This document shows, piece after piece, positions 1 to 9,574 of a DNA stretch of 64,000 bases (within the stretch, counting starts at the first letter, position 1; every line of letters begins with the position of its first letter). Origin of the DNA: Gambelia wislizenii (Eukaryota > Chordata > Lepidosauria > Squamata > Crotaphytidae); NCBI GenBank assembly GCA_030847615.1, contig JAUMIR010000002.1, positions 286,916,028 through 286,980,027 of the forward strand, written 5' to 3'. The notes under the pieces are model-generated. The model worked only from the letters and a program-made list of their open reading frames with translations. It did not search any database and was not told the origin of the DNA. Position numbers and translations under genes: made by a program.

Positions 1-66
1 TTGACAGGATCATCTGCCAAGGTGAAAGGAACATCCCTAAGAACTGTCAGGAATCCATCTGGATTT

Positions 67-999
67 GACAAGGTTCCCTATGACATTCTTGCAAACAAGC
101 TTGTAAAATGTGGGCTAGACAAGTTAACTGTTCAATGGATTTGTAATTGGTTGACCGGCCGAACCCAAAGGGTGCTCAGCAGTGGCTCCTTTTCGTCTTG
201 GAAAGATGTGACCAGTGGGGTGCCACAGGGTTCTGTCCTGGGCCCAGTGCTATTCAACATCTTTATCAATGACTTGGATGAGGGAATTAGGGGCATACGT
301 ATCAAATTTGCAGATGACACCAAATTAGGAGGAGGAGGTAATACCCTAGAGGACAGGATCAAAATTCAAAATGACCTGGATAGACTGGAGAGCTGGGCCA
401 AAGCTAACAAAATGAAATTCAATACAGAGAAATGTAAGGTACTGCACTTAGGGCGGAAAAATGAAATGCATAGATATAGGATGGGAGAGACCTGGTTGAA
501 CGAGACAACGTGCGAAAGGGATCTAGAAGTCCTAGTGGACTGCAAGTTGAACATGAGTCAAAAGTGTGATGAGGCAGCTAAAAAGGCCAATGCGATTTTG
601 GGCTGCATCAATAGAAGTATAGTGTCTAGATCAAGGGAAGTAATAGTGCTGCTCTATTCTGTTTTGGTCAGACCTCACCTAGAATACTGTGTCCAGTTCT
701 GGGCACCACAATTCAAAAGGAATATTGACAAATTGGAGCATGTCCAGAGAAGGGTGACTAAAATGGTGAAAAGTCTGGAAACCATGCCTTATGAGGAGAG
801 ACTTAGGGAGCTGGGTATATTTAGCCTGAAAAAAAGATGGTTAAGGGGCGATATGATGGCCCTGTTTAAGTGTTTGAAGGGGTGTCATGTTGAGGATGGA
901 GCAGCTTGTTTTCTGCTGCTCCAGAGACTAGAACATGGAGCAATGGATGCAAGCTCCAGGAACAGAGATTCCACCTCAACATTAGGAGGAACTTTCTGA
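67..999 (+). pseudogene. CR1 ORF2 reverse transcriptase fragment
   Basis: Open frame of about 310 codons covering RT motifs. Visible are GVPQGSVLGP (conserved RT motif), then FADDTKL carrying the catalytic Asp pair (FADD in place of YADD), then the thumb and C-terminal segment with VRPHLEYCVQFWAP, typical of CR1 ORF2. The N-terminal AP-endonuclease and the first RT motifs are missing. Around 905-910 the frame changes: the canonical C-terminus (SAAPETRT...) continues in another frame at 906-1109, while this frame adds about 32 non-canonical residues and stops at 999. Not functional as it stands. Confidence 0.9.
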
Positions 1000-1109
1000 C
1001 AGTAAGAGCTGTTTGGCAGTGGAACACACTCCCTCGGAGTGTGGTGGGGTCTCCTTCCTTGGAGGTCTTTAAACAGAGGCTGGATGGCCATCTGTCGGGG
1101 ATGCTTTGA
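906..1109 (+). pseudogene. CR1 ORF2 canonical C-terminus, frameshifted
   Basis: About 67 codons open in the frame that carries the usual CR1 ORF2 end: LFSAAPETRT-like start, then LNIRRNFLTVRAV, QWNTLP, SLEVFKQRLDGHLSGML. It is out of frame with the upstream RT by one base. Compared with copies at 6345 and 32320, the sequence GCAGCTTG here lacks one base of GCAAGCTTG/GCAGGCTTG. The same one-base loss is present in the minus-strand copy at 7029-7856. Confidence 0.85.
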
Positions 1110-1191
1110 TCGTGATTTCCTGCATGGCAGGGGGTAGGACTGGATGGCCCTCCTGGTCTCTTCCAAATCTACAATTCTATGATTCTATGAT

Positions 1192-1689
1192 TCATAAGCC
1201 TCCTGGGACAGATCATCCCTTACAATCAGCCCCTCACCCCTGCAGAGGTTTCAAATTCCAGTGAGTCTAACCCCCCCCCCCCCGCTAGGTAGTGATCAGT
1301 CCATAACAACAAACTATAGAAATTAATGTGTTATGTAACTCATAACAAAGCCTCCTCTCCCCAGGAATTAACTACTGTTAACATTCTCAACTGAATTTTT
1401 AGTGAGTCATCAGATTGCTTTTTGAAAGATTCTGCTCAAAATGTTTCTAAAAATGCTTCAAAGAACACTCCAAAAGTAACTAGAAAATTGCTTACACTTC
1501 CTCGCAAAATTACTGGCTTGAATCCTATTGGTTAACCTAAAACAGAATAGTCCCATGAAATCAATTATTGAGTCAATCAACACATTGGTAAATCCCATTA
1601 ATTCAGAAGGTCTACTCTATTCGGAACTAGCAAAAGAATTCAGGCCATTTCCCCCACTTCTTAAGGCTGCATCAGCACTGCAAAAATAA
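1192..1689. other. No gene or repeat recognised
   Basis: AT-rich sequence after the CR1 tail. It holds a poly-C run at about 1269-1283. I see no coding or clear repeat signature. Confidence 0.5.
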
Positions 1690-2032
1690 TCCAGTTTGAC
1701 ATTGCTTTATATAGGCAAAAGTTTAAAAACTATTAAAAAGTAATTAAAACATTAATTTAAAACAATTAAAACACACTTAAAGCATAGTAAAAAAAAATCA
1801 GCACATTCCACTAAAAATCCTTTTATTTCAAGCAATTACAAGTTGAAGGCTTGTTGAAATATTAAGGCCTTTGCCTTCCAGTAAAAAAAGAGCAACGAGG
1901 AGGGTAACTGGGCCTCCTGTGGGAGGGGTTTCCACAATGTAGGAGCTGCCACTAAGAAGACTATCTCTCATGTCCCCACCAAACAAGGCTGGGAGGGTGG
2001 TGGGACCAAGAGAAAGCCTTTCCCCAAAGAGT
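1690..2032 (-). mobile_element. L2 LINE 3' fragment
   Basis: On the minus strand this reads like the tail of an L2-clade LINE: a degraded end of ORF2 (segments like DSLL..., LPP.GG...) followed by an A/T-rich 3'UTR. It is interrupted on its 5' side by the LINE insertion at 2044-2478, whose target duplication lies in this L2 sequence. Too decayed to define exact ends. Confidence 0.55.
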
Positions 2033-2043
2033 AAGATGTAGGA

Positions 2044-2478
2044 TAATCATTTTAAGGAATTTGTGGGGACATCCTAGTTTTTCCAGGATCTGCCACAGAC
2101 CTTTTCTACTTATACTGTCAAAGGCTTTGGTGAGGTCGACAAATGTTACATAGAGACCCTTGTTCTGCTCCCTACATTTTGCCAAATTGATCACCGACAG
2201 TGGTCCGCCCTGGCCTCACATCGGGAGGCATGGAGATGCACTATCCACAATGCTGCAGCCTTATTTGAGAACTCACGACGAACAAGTCTTGAAGAGAAAC
2301 GACAACACAGAAAGAATCACAACCCAAAAACATCACCCAAGGAGACCCTCTGCTGCGCTTTCTGCAACCAGACTTGTTTATCTCGGATTGGCCTTTTTAG
2401 TCATCAGCGCGCTTGCAGAAAGCGCGGGATGAGTCCTTCCTGAATCTTCGTTTGCGAAGAAAAGCCAGAGAGAGAGAG
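2044..2478 (+). mobile_element. C2HC-LINE copy with inverted 5' segment (twin priming)
   Basis: A short LINE insertion in two parts. Bases 2181-2478 are the element's 3' end on the plus strand, encoding a C-terminal C-x2-C-x12-H-x3-C finger (CAFC...SHQRAC, about 2363-2423) and ending in (AG)n. Bases 2044-2180 are the inverse complement of a more upstream part of the same kind of element, reading KCREQNKGLYVTFVDLTKAFDS (RT motif) on the minus strand. The 11-bp direct repeat AAGATGTAGGA flanks the whole at 2033-2043 and 2479-2489. This layout is the signature of twin priming. The LINE clade is not identified with confidence. Confidence 0.85.
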
Positions 2479-2489
2479 AAGATGTAGGA

Positions 2490-2786
2490 AGTCTTATTAC
2501 GTCCCCATTATCCAAACAAACAAACAAACATTTTATAAAATGTTTTACTTTATTATACCCCATTACCAGGACAAACAAACTTTAGCTCATTATAGGAAAC
2601 TACATGTGTTTCATGGCTTCTCTAACCTAGGGATGGATTTAGGGGCCCCAAAACTAAAGGGGGTCCCAAGCTGATTTTGTCACCTCACTGTTTGTTGAGC
2701 ATACTGTCTAAAGTGAACTAGACAAAGAAAAGAAGCATCTTAAAACTTTTTTTCTAAAGTTACACAGGGTGTATTGGTACTTACTA
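2490..2786. other. No gene recognised
   Basis: Short (CAAA)n run at about 2514-2530. The rest is unassigned; 2632-2665 weakly resembles the TIR region of the hAT MITE at 20345. Confidence 0.4.
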
Positions 2787-3018
2787 CAGTGGGCCCTTGG
2801 TATCCACTGGGGTTTGGTTCCGTGATCCCTCGTGGATACCAAAATCTGTGGATGCTTGAGTCCCCTTATATACAATGGCATAGTAAAATGGTGTCCCTTA
2901 CATAAAATGGCAAAATCAAAGTTTGCTTCTTGGAATTTATTTATTTTATTTAAATTTTTTCAAGTCATGGATGATGGAATCTGTGACTGCCAAATCCACG
3001 GATATGGAGGGCCAATTG
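2787..3018 (+). mobile_element. Tigger-like MITE, family C copy 1
   Basis: Begins CAGTGGGCCCTTGGTATCC and ends ...GAGGGCCAATTG, imperfect terminal inverted repeats, with TA on both sides (2785-2786 and 3019-3020). Contains the paired 'TATCCACTGGGG / GTGGATACC' inner repeats typical of pogo/Tigger-derived non-autonomous elements. No transposase is encoded. Confidence 0.85.
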
Positions 3019-3020
3019 TA

Positions 3021-4096
3021 TTAAAAACATGTACAACTTTAAAAGTATGCTCTTTTCTTTCTTTTCAATTTGATGTCATTTGTTCTAGATGAAAGTTAGT
3101 AGAATGTGGCTTTTCTTTGAGGCAACATTACCAAGGAGTATAATCACTACAGATGTGATAACCTCTATAAGTACTTATTCAGAAAAGGTTCACTTCTCCT
3201 AGGTCAAAGCTTTTCTACTGAGGAATGGCCCTGCTAGCCAGTTCCTGCTACCTCTACTCACTTGGAGTTGAATAGCCTCTGTTGCTTTGCCTTGTGCTGA
3301 GACAGCAGCACTGAGTGCCTGACAAATGCTGTGATGAATGGTTTGTTTGCTGTGCACATTTACATGGAATTGGTTTGTCTGAAGTAGCCCCTTCATGCAC
3401 CCACCCCACCCTGCCACAACCCTTTTTATCTGGCTTGCAACATTTTCCTTCCTGGCAGATAATGGTACGGGAATTTGTTTTACACTTTCAGCTTAATATA
3501 ATATAATGTGGTGCCTGAAACATTTTTGATTGAGGGCACACTCTGCATCAACTTATCTATCAAGAAACCCTTCAGCATGTGCCATGGGTTTCCTATATAT
3601 GACCTACCTAGGATTCTGGGGCAAAGCTGGCCAGACTGATGAAACATTGATTCACGTGAACCGAGAACACAGACTAAAAGAAGACCTTGGAAGAATTATT
3701 TCTTTGGACTACAACACCTAGAAGCCCTCTGGCAGTATGGCTGGAGCTGTGCTTCTGGGGTTATTCTGTAGTTTGTAGTCCCCAAAAGTAACTTGCAAAG
3801 CTCTGGATAAAAACGCATTTAACACTTTCCTGCACATGCATATACAAGAGGAAATGTGTGGTAGTACACTAGCCATGTTTCACATGTGGAGGGGTTATTT
3901 GTAGAGCTGACCTTCCAAACAAGGGGCCCCTAACTCTCTCAGGAGAGAGCAGAAGGTGAGCTGTGGTTTTTTTTGGGGGGGTCATCCTTGACTCTTTGTG
4001 GTTTTTTGAAAGCTTGTGTGAGGGCTTTTCTTTGTTTGTGAACCTGTGCTCTCCCTGAGCACATGATCTATGGGGCGGGACTTCTGTTAATTCACT
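3021..4096. other. No gene recognised
   Basis: Unassigned sequence. At 3704-3790 there are degraded traces of the 'actacaactcccag' type MITE arms. No convincing exon. Confidence 0.4.
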
Positions 4097-4730
4097 GGGG
4101 TTGTCTAAATGGCAAAAATATTCCTCATAGAATTTGAGGAGAATACGATTTATCTAAATAACATCGTGCATCAATCTGCAGTATTCAGAAGGAAGGCAAC
4201 CAAATTCACACAAAACTCCAAAACTTTGGAGCTTTTTCCGAAGTTTTTAAAAAGCTCCGCAGGGAATGAACATTCCCACTCGCTGGGACAATCTGATTTG
4301 CATTCATTTGCATTCCTGATAAAAGCATGGAAAGTTGATTGGTCAGACATGCGCAGGGGGCAAAGCTTGCTAACAAGGCAAGTGCCTGGAACCACCATGT
4401 TGGATTTTTGCCTTAGCAATCATGTGCTGAAGTGATAAAACAGCCTTTTTTTTCTTCTTAAAATTTGTTTAGGTGGAATATTGCACTTTCACACCTTAGA
4501 TACGCTTTTTAAAAAATACTGTTTGGTGGTGGCAACTGGCGACAATAAAAATGTAATTCACTCTTGCCCACCATCTTGATTTGCAGGCATGCCTGTAAGG
4601 ACAGCATAAGCGGATAGCTTCACATGCCTGTGATCTTGCAAAAAACACCATTAAGATAAATCGAAGCTGCTTCAAACTGGCGTTAGCGCGCATCAATCCA
4701 CATTTCCCTCCTTGTATAGACAACACCACT
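4097..4730 (+). mobile_element. 0.6-kb MITE family A, copy A1
   Basis: Flanked by imperfect inverted ends GGGGTTGTCTAAATGG (4097 on) and CTTGTATAGACAACACC (to ~4727). Internal sequence (CACCATGTTGGAT, AAGGTGGAATATTGC-like, then a segment ending in CACCATCTTGAT..GCAGGCATG) matches the copies at 16641, 24164, 36943 and 42815. No transposase. Superfamily not certain (hAT-like ends); no clean target duplication seen. Confidence 0.75.
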
Positions 4731-4907
4731 AACTTGCTTGGGGGCGGAGCTAGCAGCCACTAGCTCTATATAACTGCTGCTTCAGTCTTTGGAGCTCGGT
4801 CTCTGAGGGCCAGCAGCACATGACAGTCACATCAGTAAGAGTTATTACAGTTCAGAAAGTGTGAAAAAATAACTGCAAGGATGTAGGAAGAAGGACCTGT
4901 TGTCTGC

Positions 4908-5075
4908 TGCAATGTGTGTGCAATGTTTGTCTTCTTGCCAGAAAACCTCACTGACTACACTTGCAGCAAATGCAAACTTATGACTCTCTTGGAAGAGAAG
5001 GTCAACACACTGCTGATACATACTGCAACTTTTCAGTGCATCAGAGAATACAAGGACTTCCTGGACAGAACATAA
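4908..5075 (+). pseudogene. CR1 ORF1 Cys-rich N-terminal fragment
   Basis: Fifty-five codons open to a TAA at 5073-5075. They read CNVCAMFVFLPENLTDYTCS then KCKL and a coiled-coil-like LLEEKVNTLL, giving a C-x2-C ... C-x2-C pattern that suggests the zinc-binding domain of CR1 ORF1 proteins. No intact start. The esterase domain start lies downstream, near 5345, in another segment with stops. Confidence 0.7.
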
Positions 5076-5534
5076 GGGGAATTGATCCTACAGAACCAAC
5101 AGGAAGAAACTGCCAGTGAAAATTAAGCAAGTTGTAACATTGAAGCAGCATCTCGGAGGACACTCACCATCAAGAGCAGAGCAATGCACAAGGGATTCAG
5201 AATCATTCCAACCAAGCAACCGCTTTCTACATCTTCCTGAGGATAATGGTGGCGAAGAGGTGCAGACAAGAGACCAGCAGCAAGAGACACGGCATGCCAG
5301 GGAAGGAGCCGACCTAACCGCCAACTGCAGCATGAAGCAAAGAAAGGTGTTGGTAGTAGGGGATTAATTGCTCAGAGGTATGGAGGGAACAGTGTGCCAG
5401 CCAGACAAGATGAATTGGGAAGTGTGCTTTTTTCCTGGTGCCTGTATCTAGGATGTCACTGACATGTTGCCAAAGCTCAGCAAAGAAGGCAAATACCACC
5501 TTAGTCTGCATTAACAGAAGTAAAAGTTTCTAAG

Positions 5535-5722
5535 TTGAGGGAAGTAGTAATTCCTCTTTATTCTGCTCTGGTCACGTGTCATCTGGAGTACTGCATTCAG
5601 TTCTGGACTCCTAATTTTAAGAAGGCTATAGACAAGTTGGAGCAGGTTTGGAGAAGGGCAACAAGGATGAGAAGAGATATGGAGAACAAAACATATGAGG
5701 AAAGGTTGAAAGAACTGGGCAT
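5535..5722 (+). pseudogene. CR1 ORF2 RT C-terminal fragment
   Basis: Reads REVVIPLYSALVTCHLEYCI, then QFW.P.FKKAIDKLEQV..RAT, then TYEERLKELGM, the CR1 RT C-terminal region. The frame runs straight into the L1 insertion at 5724. It continues after the L1 at 6349 with KELGMFSL, the KELGM being part of the duplicated target. Confidence 0.85.
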
Positions 5723-5723
5723 G

Positions 5724-6348
5724 GGACGGTGGTATAAAACACCGCATCAGCTATCTTTTATAAATGGTAATTGTTCATCAAACTGTTGGCATGGCTGTGG
5801 TATTAATGGATCCTATATTCATATGTGGTGGGATTGTCCCTTCGTTCAGAAATTTTGGAGTGAAGTAAATAAATAAATAAATGTATACTAGGGAAAAATA
5901 TACAGCTCAGTAAAGAAAACAGTATTACACTTAATGTGCGTAAAATGGGCCTGAATAAGAATGAATAGTATGTGACAAAGCAAATATTAAAAGCAGCACA
6001 TACAGTTATTGCCCTGGGTTGGAAAGAAAAATCCAAGTGGTGTAAATCAAATCTCAAAAAAGAAGACTGAAATATATAGGCCAGAAATATATAGGCCAGA
6101 TAAAGGAAGAAACTGAAAATAATAAATGGAAAATGGTGATTCAAAAAGTTAATGAACAAGGGCGGAATAGCACAATAACCAATGTGAGTGCAACTATTAC
6201 CCATATAATGGAAAAATTATCATGAAGACTTAAACAGATACATCCTCTGTGAAGCCATTGAAGTGTGAGTGGGTGGGAGGGAGAGAGCAAACAAAAAATG
6301 TGATTATGTAATGTGTTGTAAAATATTTAATTACAAAATAAAAAAAAA
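5724..6348 (+). mobile_element. L1 LINE, 5'-truncated, inserted into CR1
   Basis: Begins inside the L1 ORF2 C-terminus, reading RWYKTPHQLSF, then CWHGCG, then YIHMWWDCP, the C-terminal signature of vertebrate L1 ORF2 proteins. A frame-broken 3' part follows, then an A-rich tail with AATAAA-like sequence (~6336-6348). The 16-bp direct repeat GAAAGAACTGGG(C/T)ATG flanks it at 5708-5723 and 6349-6364 (one mismatch). The 5' nick context (TTTC/AA on the bottom strand) fits L1 endonuclease preference. Confidence 0.92.
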
Positions 6349-6655
6349 GAAAGAACTGGGTATGTTCAGCTTGGTGAAGAGAAGATGGAGGGGTGACATG
6401 ATCACACTCTTTAAATACCTCAAGGGGTACCACAAAGAGGAGCGTGCAGGCTTGTTCTCTGCTGCCCCAGAGAGTAGGACCAGGTCTAATGGTTTTAAGT
6501 TACAGGAAAGTAGCTTTCAATTGAACATTAGAAGGAACCTCTTGGCACTGAGAGCAGTTCAGCAATGGAACCAACAGTCAAGAAAGGTTATGGGTTCTCC
6601 TTCTCTGGATGTCTCCAAAAAGAGGTTGGACAGCTACCTGCTGGGGATGCTCTAG
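6349..6655 (+). pseudogene. CR1 ORF2 C-terminus after the L1 insertion
   Basis: Continues the interrupted CR1 RT: ELGMFSLVKRRWRGDMITLF, then GLFSAAPESRTRSNGFKLQE, LNIRRNLLALRAVQQWN and KKRLDSYLLGML. Unlike the copies at 1 and 7 kb, this one keeps the RT C-terminus in one frame across GCAGGCTTG. It ends at a stop before the short 3'UTR. Confidence 0.85.
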
Positions 6656-6918
6656 CTAGCTAGAGATCCTGCACTGAGCATGAGGTTGGACAACAAGCCC
6701 CCTTCCAACTTTATGATTCTAATATACATCAACTGTGGTACTCCTTGGTTCTTTTCAACAAAGCCTATAAACAGCACGTAGCATATTCTCCTACTTGACA
6801 GTATGAGCAAAATAAATTAATAGGGAGGGAGGGAGGACTTAGAATCATAGAATTGCAGAGTTGGAAGAGACCACAAGGGCCATCCAGTCCGACCCCCCTG
6901 CCATGCAGGAAATCACGA

Positions 6919-7122
6919 TCAAAGCATCCCCGACAGATGGCCATCCAGCCTCTGTTTAAAGACCTCCAAGGAAATAGACCCCACCACGCTCCAAGGGAGA
7001 GTGTTCCACTGCCGAACAGCTCTTACTGTCAAAAAGTTCCTCCTAATGTTGAGGTGGAATCTCTGTTCCTGGAGCTTGCACCCATTGCTCCGTGTTCTAG
7101 TCTCTGGAGCAGCAGAAAACAA
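6919..7122 (-). pseudogene. CR1 ORF2 canonical C-terminus, frameshifted
   Basis: Same C-terminal block as at 906-1109 (SAAPETRTRSNGCKLQEQRF, RLDGHLSGML), again displaced one frame from the upstream RT by the missing base in GCAGCTTG. The frame is open throughout, so the shift is the only defect here. Confidence 0.85.
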
Positions 7123-7856
7123 GCTGCTCCATCCTCAACATGACACCCCTTCAAACACTTAAACAGGGCTATCATATCGTCCCTTAACCATCTTTTTTTC
7201 AGGCTAAACATACCCAGTTCCCTAAGTCTCTCCTCATAAGGCATGGTTTCAAGACTTTTCACCATTTTAGTTGCCCTTCTCTGGACACGCTCCAATTTGT
7301 CAATATCCTTTTTGAATAGTGGTGCCCAGAACTGGACACAGTATTCTAGGTGAGGTCTGACCAAGACAGAATAGAGCAGCACTATTACTTCCCTTGATCT
7401 AGACACTATACTTCTATTGATGCAGCCCAAAATCGCATTGGCCTTTTTAGCTGCCGCATCACACTGTTGACTCATGTTCAACTTGTGGTCTACTAGGACT
7501 CCTAGATCCCTTTCACACGTAGTCTCGTTCAACCAGGTCTCCCCCATCCTATATCTATGCATTTCATTTTTCTGTCCTAAGTGCAGTGCCTTACATTTCT
7601 CTGTATTGAATTTCATTTTGTTAGCTTTGGCCCAGCTCTCCAGTCTATCCAGGTCATTTTGAATTTTGATCCTGTCCTCTAGGGTATTACCTACTCCTCC
7701 TAACTTGGTGTCATCTGCAAATTTGATACGTATGCCCCTAATTCCATCATCCAAGTCATTGATAAAGATGTTGAATAGCATTGGGCCCAGGACAGAACCC
7801 TGTGGCACCCCACTGGTCAAATCCTTCCAAGACGAACAGGAGCCATTGCTGAGCAC
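7029..7856 (-). pseudogene. CR1 ORF2 RT, palm to C-terminus
   Basis: 275 codons: GVPQGSVLGP, FADDTKL (catalytic Asp pair), the thumb, HLEYCVQFWAP, RRATKMVKSLE and the shared non-canonical end FLLLQRLEHGAM...TSTLGGTF. It is separated from the N-terminal RT frame (7866-8303) by a frame break at about 7857-7866, where GRTQRVLS should be read. Confidence 0.9.
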
Positions 7857-7865
7857 CCTTTAGGT

Positions 7866-8303
7866 TCAGTTGGTCAACCAATTACAAATCCATTGAACAG
7901 TTAACTTGTCTAGCCCACATTTTACAAGCTTGTTTGCAAGAATGTCATGGGAAACCTTGTCAAAGGCCTTACTGAAATCAAGGTATGAGATATCCACAGC
8001 GTTCCCTTCATCTACCAAGCTGGTCATTTTATCAAAAAAAGAGATCAGATTAGTCTGGCATGACTTGTTTCTCTGAAACCCATGTTGACTTTTTGTGATT
8101 ATGGCATTGCCTTCTAAATGTTCACAGACTCGCTGTTTAATGGTCTGCTCTAGAATCTTCCCTGGTATTAATGTCAGACTAACTGGACGATAATTGTTGG
8201 GATCCTCTTTTCCCCCCTTTTTGAAGATGGGGACAACATTTGCCCTCCTCCAATCCGCTGGGACTTCTCCTGTTCTCCAGGAGTTCTCAAAGATTATTGC
8301 CAA
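7866..8303 (-). pseudogene. CR1 ORF2 RT N-terminal part
   Basis: Reads ENSWRTGEVPADWRRANVVP, IFKKG, DPNNYRPVSLT, KILEQ, then ITKSQHGFQRNKSCQTNLI and DISYLDFSKAFDKVSHDILA. These are RT motifs 1-3 of CR1 ORF2, with the first catalytic Asp in the LDFSKAFD motif. Upstream the coding sequence is cut by the insertion at 8344-9149. Confidence 0.9.
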
Positions 8304-8343
8304 TGGCTCTGAGATTACATTTGCCAGCTCTTTTAATACTCTT

Positions 8344-9149
8344 GGGGGCCGGTTCCACGACAGGAAAAAGTTCGCAAGATTCCGGATTACCGTTCTTTCG
8401 CATCAGGAGCGCATATATCACACGACTCCTGGCATAATCGAAAGATGCAGCCAGATGCAGCCACTTTAGTTCACACAGGCAAAGGTGGGGGGGGATCGCC
8501 TCCAGACAATTAAAGCCAGGCAGGAGGTGGGGAGGGAGCAAGGAGGGGGTCATGGAGACCATAAATAATGAAAGAAAAGGACAAACAAACAAGAGATTGA
8601 ACGAGCGATCTGTCAACTTCCCCCATCTTCCCCAGCCCTGAAAGGCTTCTATAAAGAAAGGAGTGAATGAAAGGACGAACAAGCAAAAGCATGGTGGAGT
8701 GATCTCCTTCACATTCCTGATTGTTTTCCCTGCCTCTGAAGCCTTGAATACAGGCAACCCCCAAAGACTTCCTTTGAAACAGACAGAAAGGACTCAGAGC
8801 AGATTTTCCAAAGTGGGCTGCAAGCAGAAGGAGGGTAAACTTCTTCTCTCCAACCCCTCAGTCTTTTCGGATAAAGCACAATGGTCACTCCAACCAATCA
8901 GGATTCAGCTCTGCTCACAGTAATTCGAAAAGGTACACAATGGTTAGTTCCCATGACAAATTATGCGCATTTTCGTGAACGTAATCAAAAAAGTGTGGAA
9001 AACTAGCGAAAGCTGATACTGCACAACTTATGGGTTTTTTGCACCCCCTCCTTCTGAAAAGGGCGCTGTTGCTTCAAAATGCATGGGAACTATCAGGCTT
9101 ATTGTCGCATTCTTTGAGGATTTATTTTGCTGTGTAAACGACCCCCAGG
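8344..9149. mobile_element. Unclassified DNA element inserted in CR1
   Basis: Splits the CR1 at its conserved ACTCTTGGATGTAG stretch. Left end GGGGGCCGGTTCCACGACAG and right end (complement) GGGGGTCGTTTACACAGCAA are imperfect terminal inverted repeats, so a non-autonomous DNA transposon of about 0.8 kb is likely. The long open frames inside (for example the complement of 8287-8757) show no recognisable domain and are probably chance. Target duplication is not readable because of the G runs. Confidence 0.75.
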
Positions 9150-9276
9150 ATGTAGTTCATCTGGTCCTGGAGATTTAAATTCTTTTAGATTAAGAAGGTA
9201 TTCCTCTACTACCTCTTTGCTTATTCTGTGCTGGATTTCCCCTATTGTGTCCTCTGTTCCATTATGCTCAGGTTGA

Positions 9277-9567
9277 TCACCCTTTTGCTTTTCTGAAAAC
9301 ACTGAGGCAAAGAAGGTGTAGAGTAATTCTGCCTTTTCTCTGTCCCGTTAGCATTTTGCCATCTTCTCCACATAGTGGCCTTACCATTTCCTTCTTCTTC
9401 CTTCTGCTGCAGACATACTCCAAAAAACCCTTTTTGTTGTTCTTAACCTCTCTAGCGAGCCTGAGCTCATTCTGCGCTTTAGCTTTTCTGACTTTACTCC
9501 TACACGTGTTCACTATCTGTTTGAATTTTTCTTTGGTGATTTCCCCCTTTTTCCATTTTCTATACAT
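9277..9567 (-). pseudogene. CR1 ORF2 endonuclease-RT linker fragment
   Basis: Reads YRKWKKGEITKEKFKQIVNT, then RSKVRKAKAQNELRLAREVK and NNKKGFLEYV, the basic linker between endonuclease and RT in CR1. The adjacent complement of 9099-9302 carries the follow-on (GEIQHRISKEVVEEYLLNLK, FKSPGPDELHP) in a different frame. Confidence 0.85.
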
Positions 9568-9574
9568 GTTCCAT

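Larger units (their letters stand above)
65..1191 (+). mobile_element. CR1 LINE, 5'-truncated copy 1
   Basis: The 3' part of a CR1-clade non-LTR retrotransposon. It starts inside the reverse transcriptase, at the segment equivalent to AFDKVSHDILANKL, and runs through the RT palm, thumb and C-terminal region into a short 3'UTR. It ends in the CR1-type tandem ATTCTATG octamers at about 1168-1190. The first ~60 bases of the window do not match CR1, so position ~65 is the truncation point, as expected of incomplete target-primed reverse transcription. Very similar to the CR1 copy at 6840-11076, so probably young. Confidence 0.92.
4745..6727 (+). mobile_element. CR1 LINE copy 3: internally deleted, hit by L1
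   Basis: A CR1 copy keeping its 5' part (ORF1, about 4745-5483) and its 3' part (RT C-terminus from ~5484, resuming at 6349 after an L1 insertion, ending ~6727). Everything between the ORF1 esterase start and the RT thumb is missing. ORF1 shows the Cys-rich segment at 4908-5075 and an esterase block start (VLVVGD, then a stop where the active Ser should be, then LLRG) near 5345-5385. The 3' end reads KELGMFSLVKRRWRGDMITLFKYLKG and SAAPESRTRSNG. Dead copy. Confidence 0.85.

Noticed and set aside
1..60. Host exon upstream of CR1 at the window start
   Set aside because: The open frame continues in from CR1 by chance; no splice sites. A short match of CATCTGCCAAGGTGA to 49322 is too short to use.
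5803..6204. 133-codon minus-strand frame rich in Phe, Ser and Leu
   Set aside because: Antisense of the L1 insertion; composition follows AT richness.
8287..8757. 156-codon minus-strand frame
   Set aside because: Starts in CR1 and continues into the unrelated inserted element; no family resemblance.
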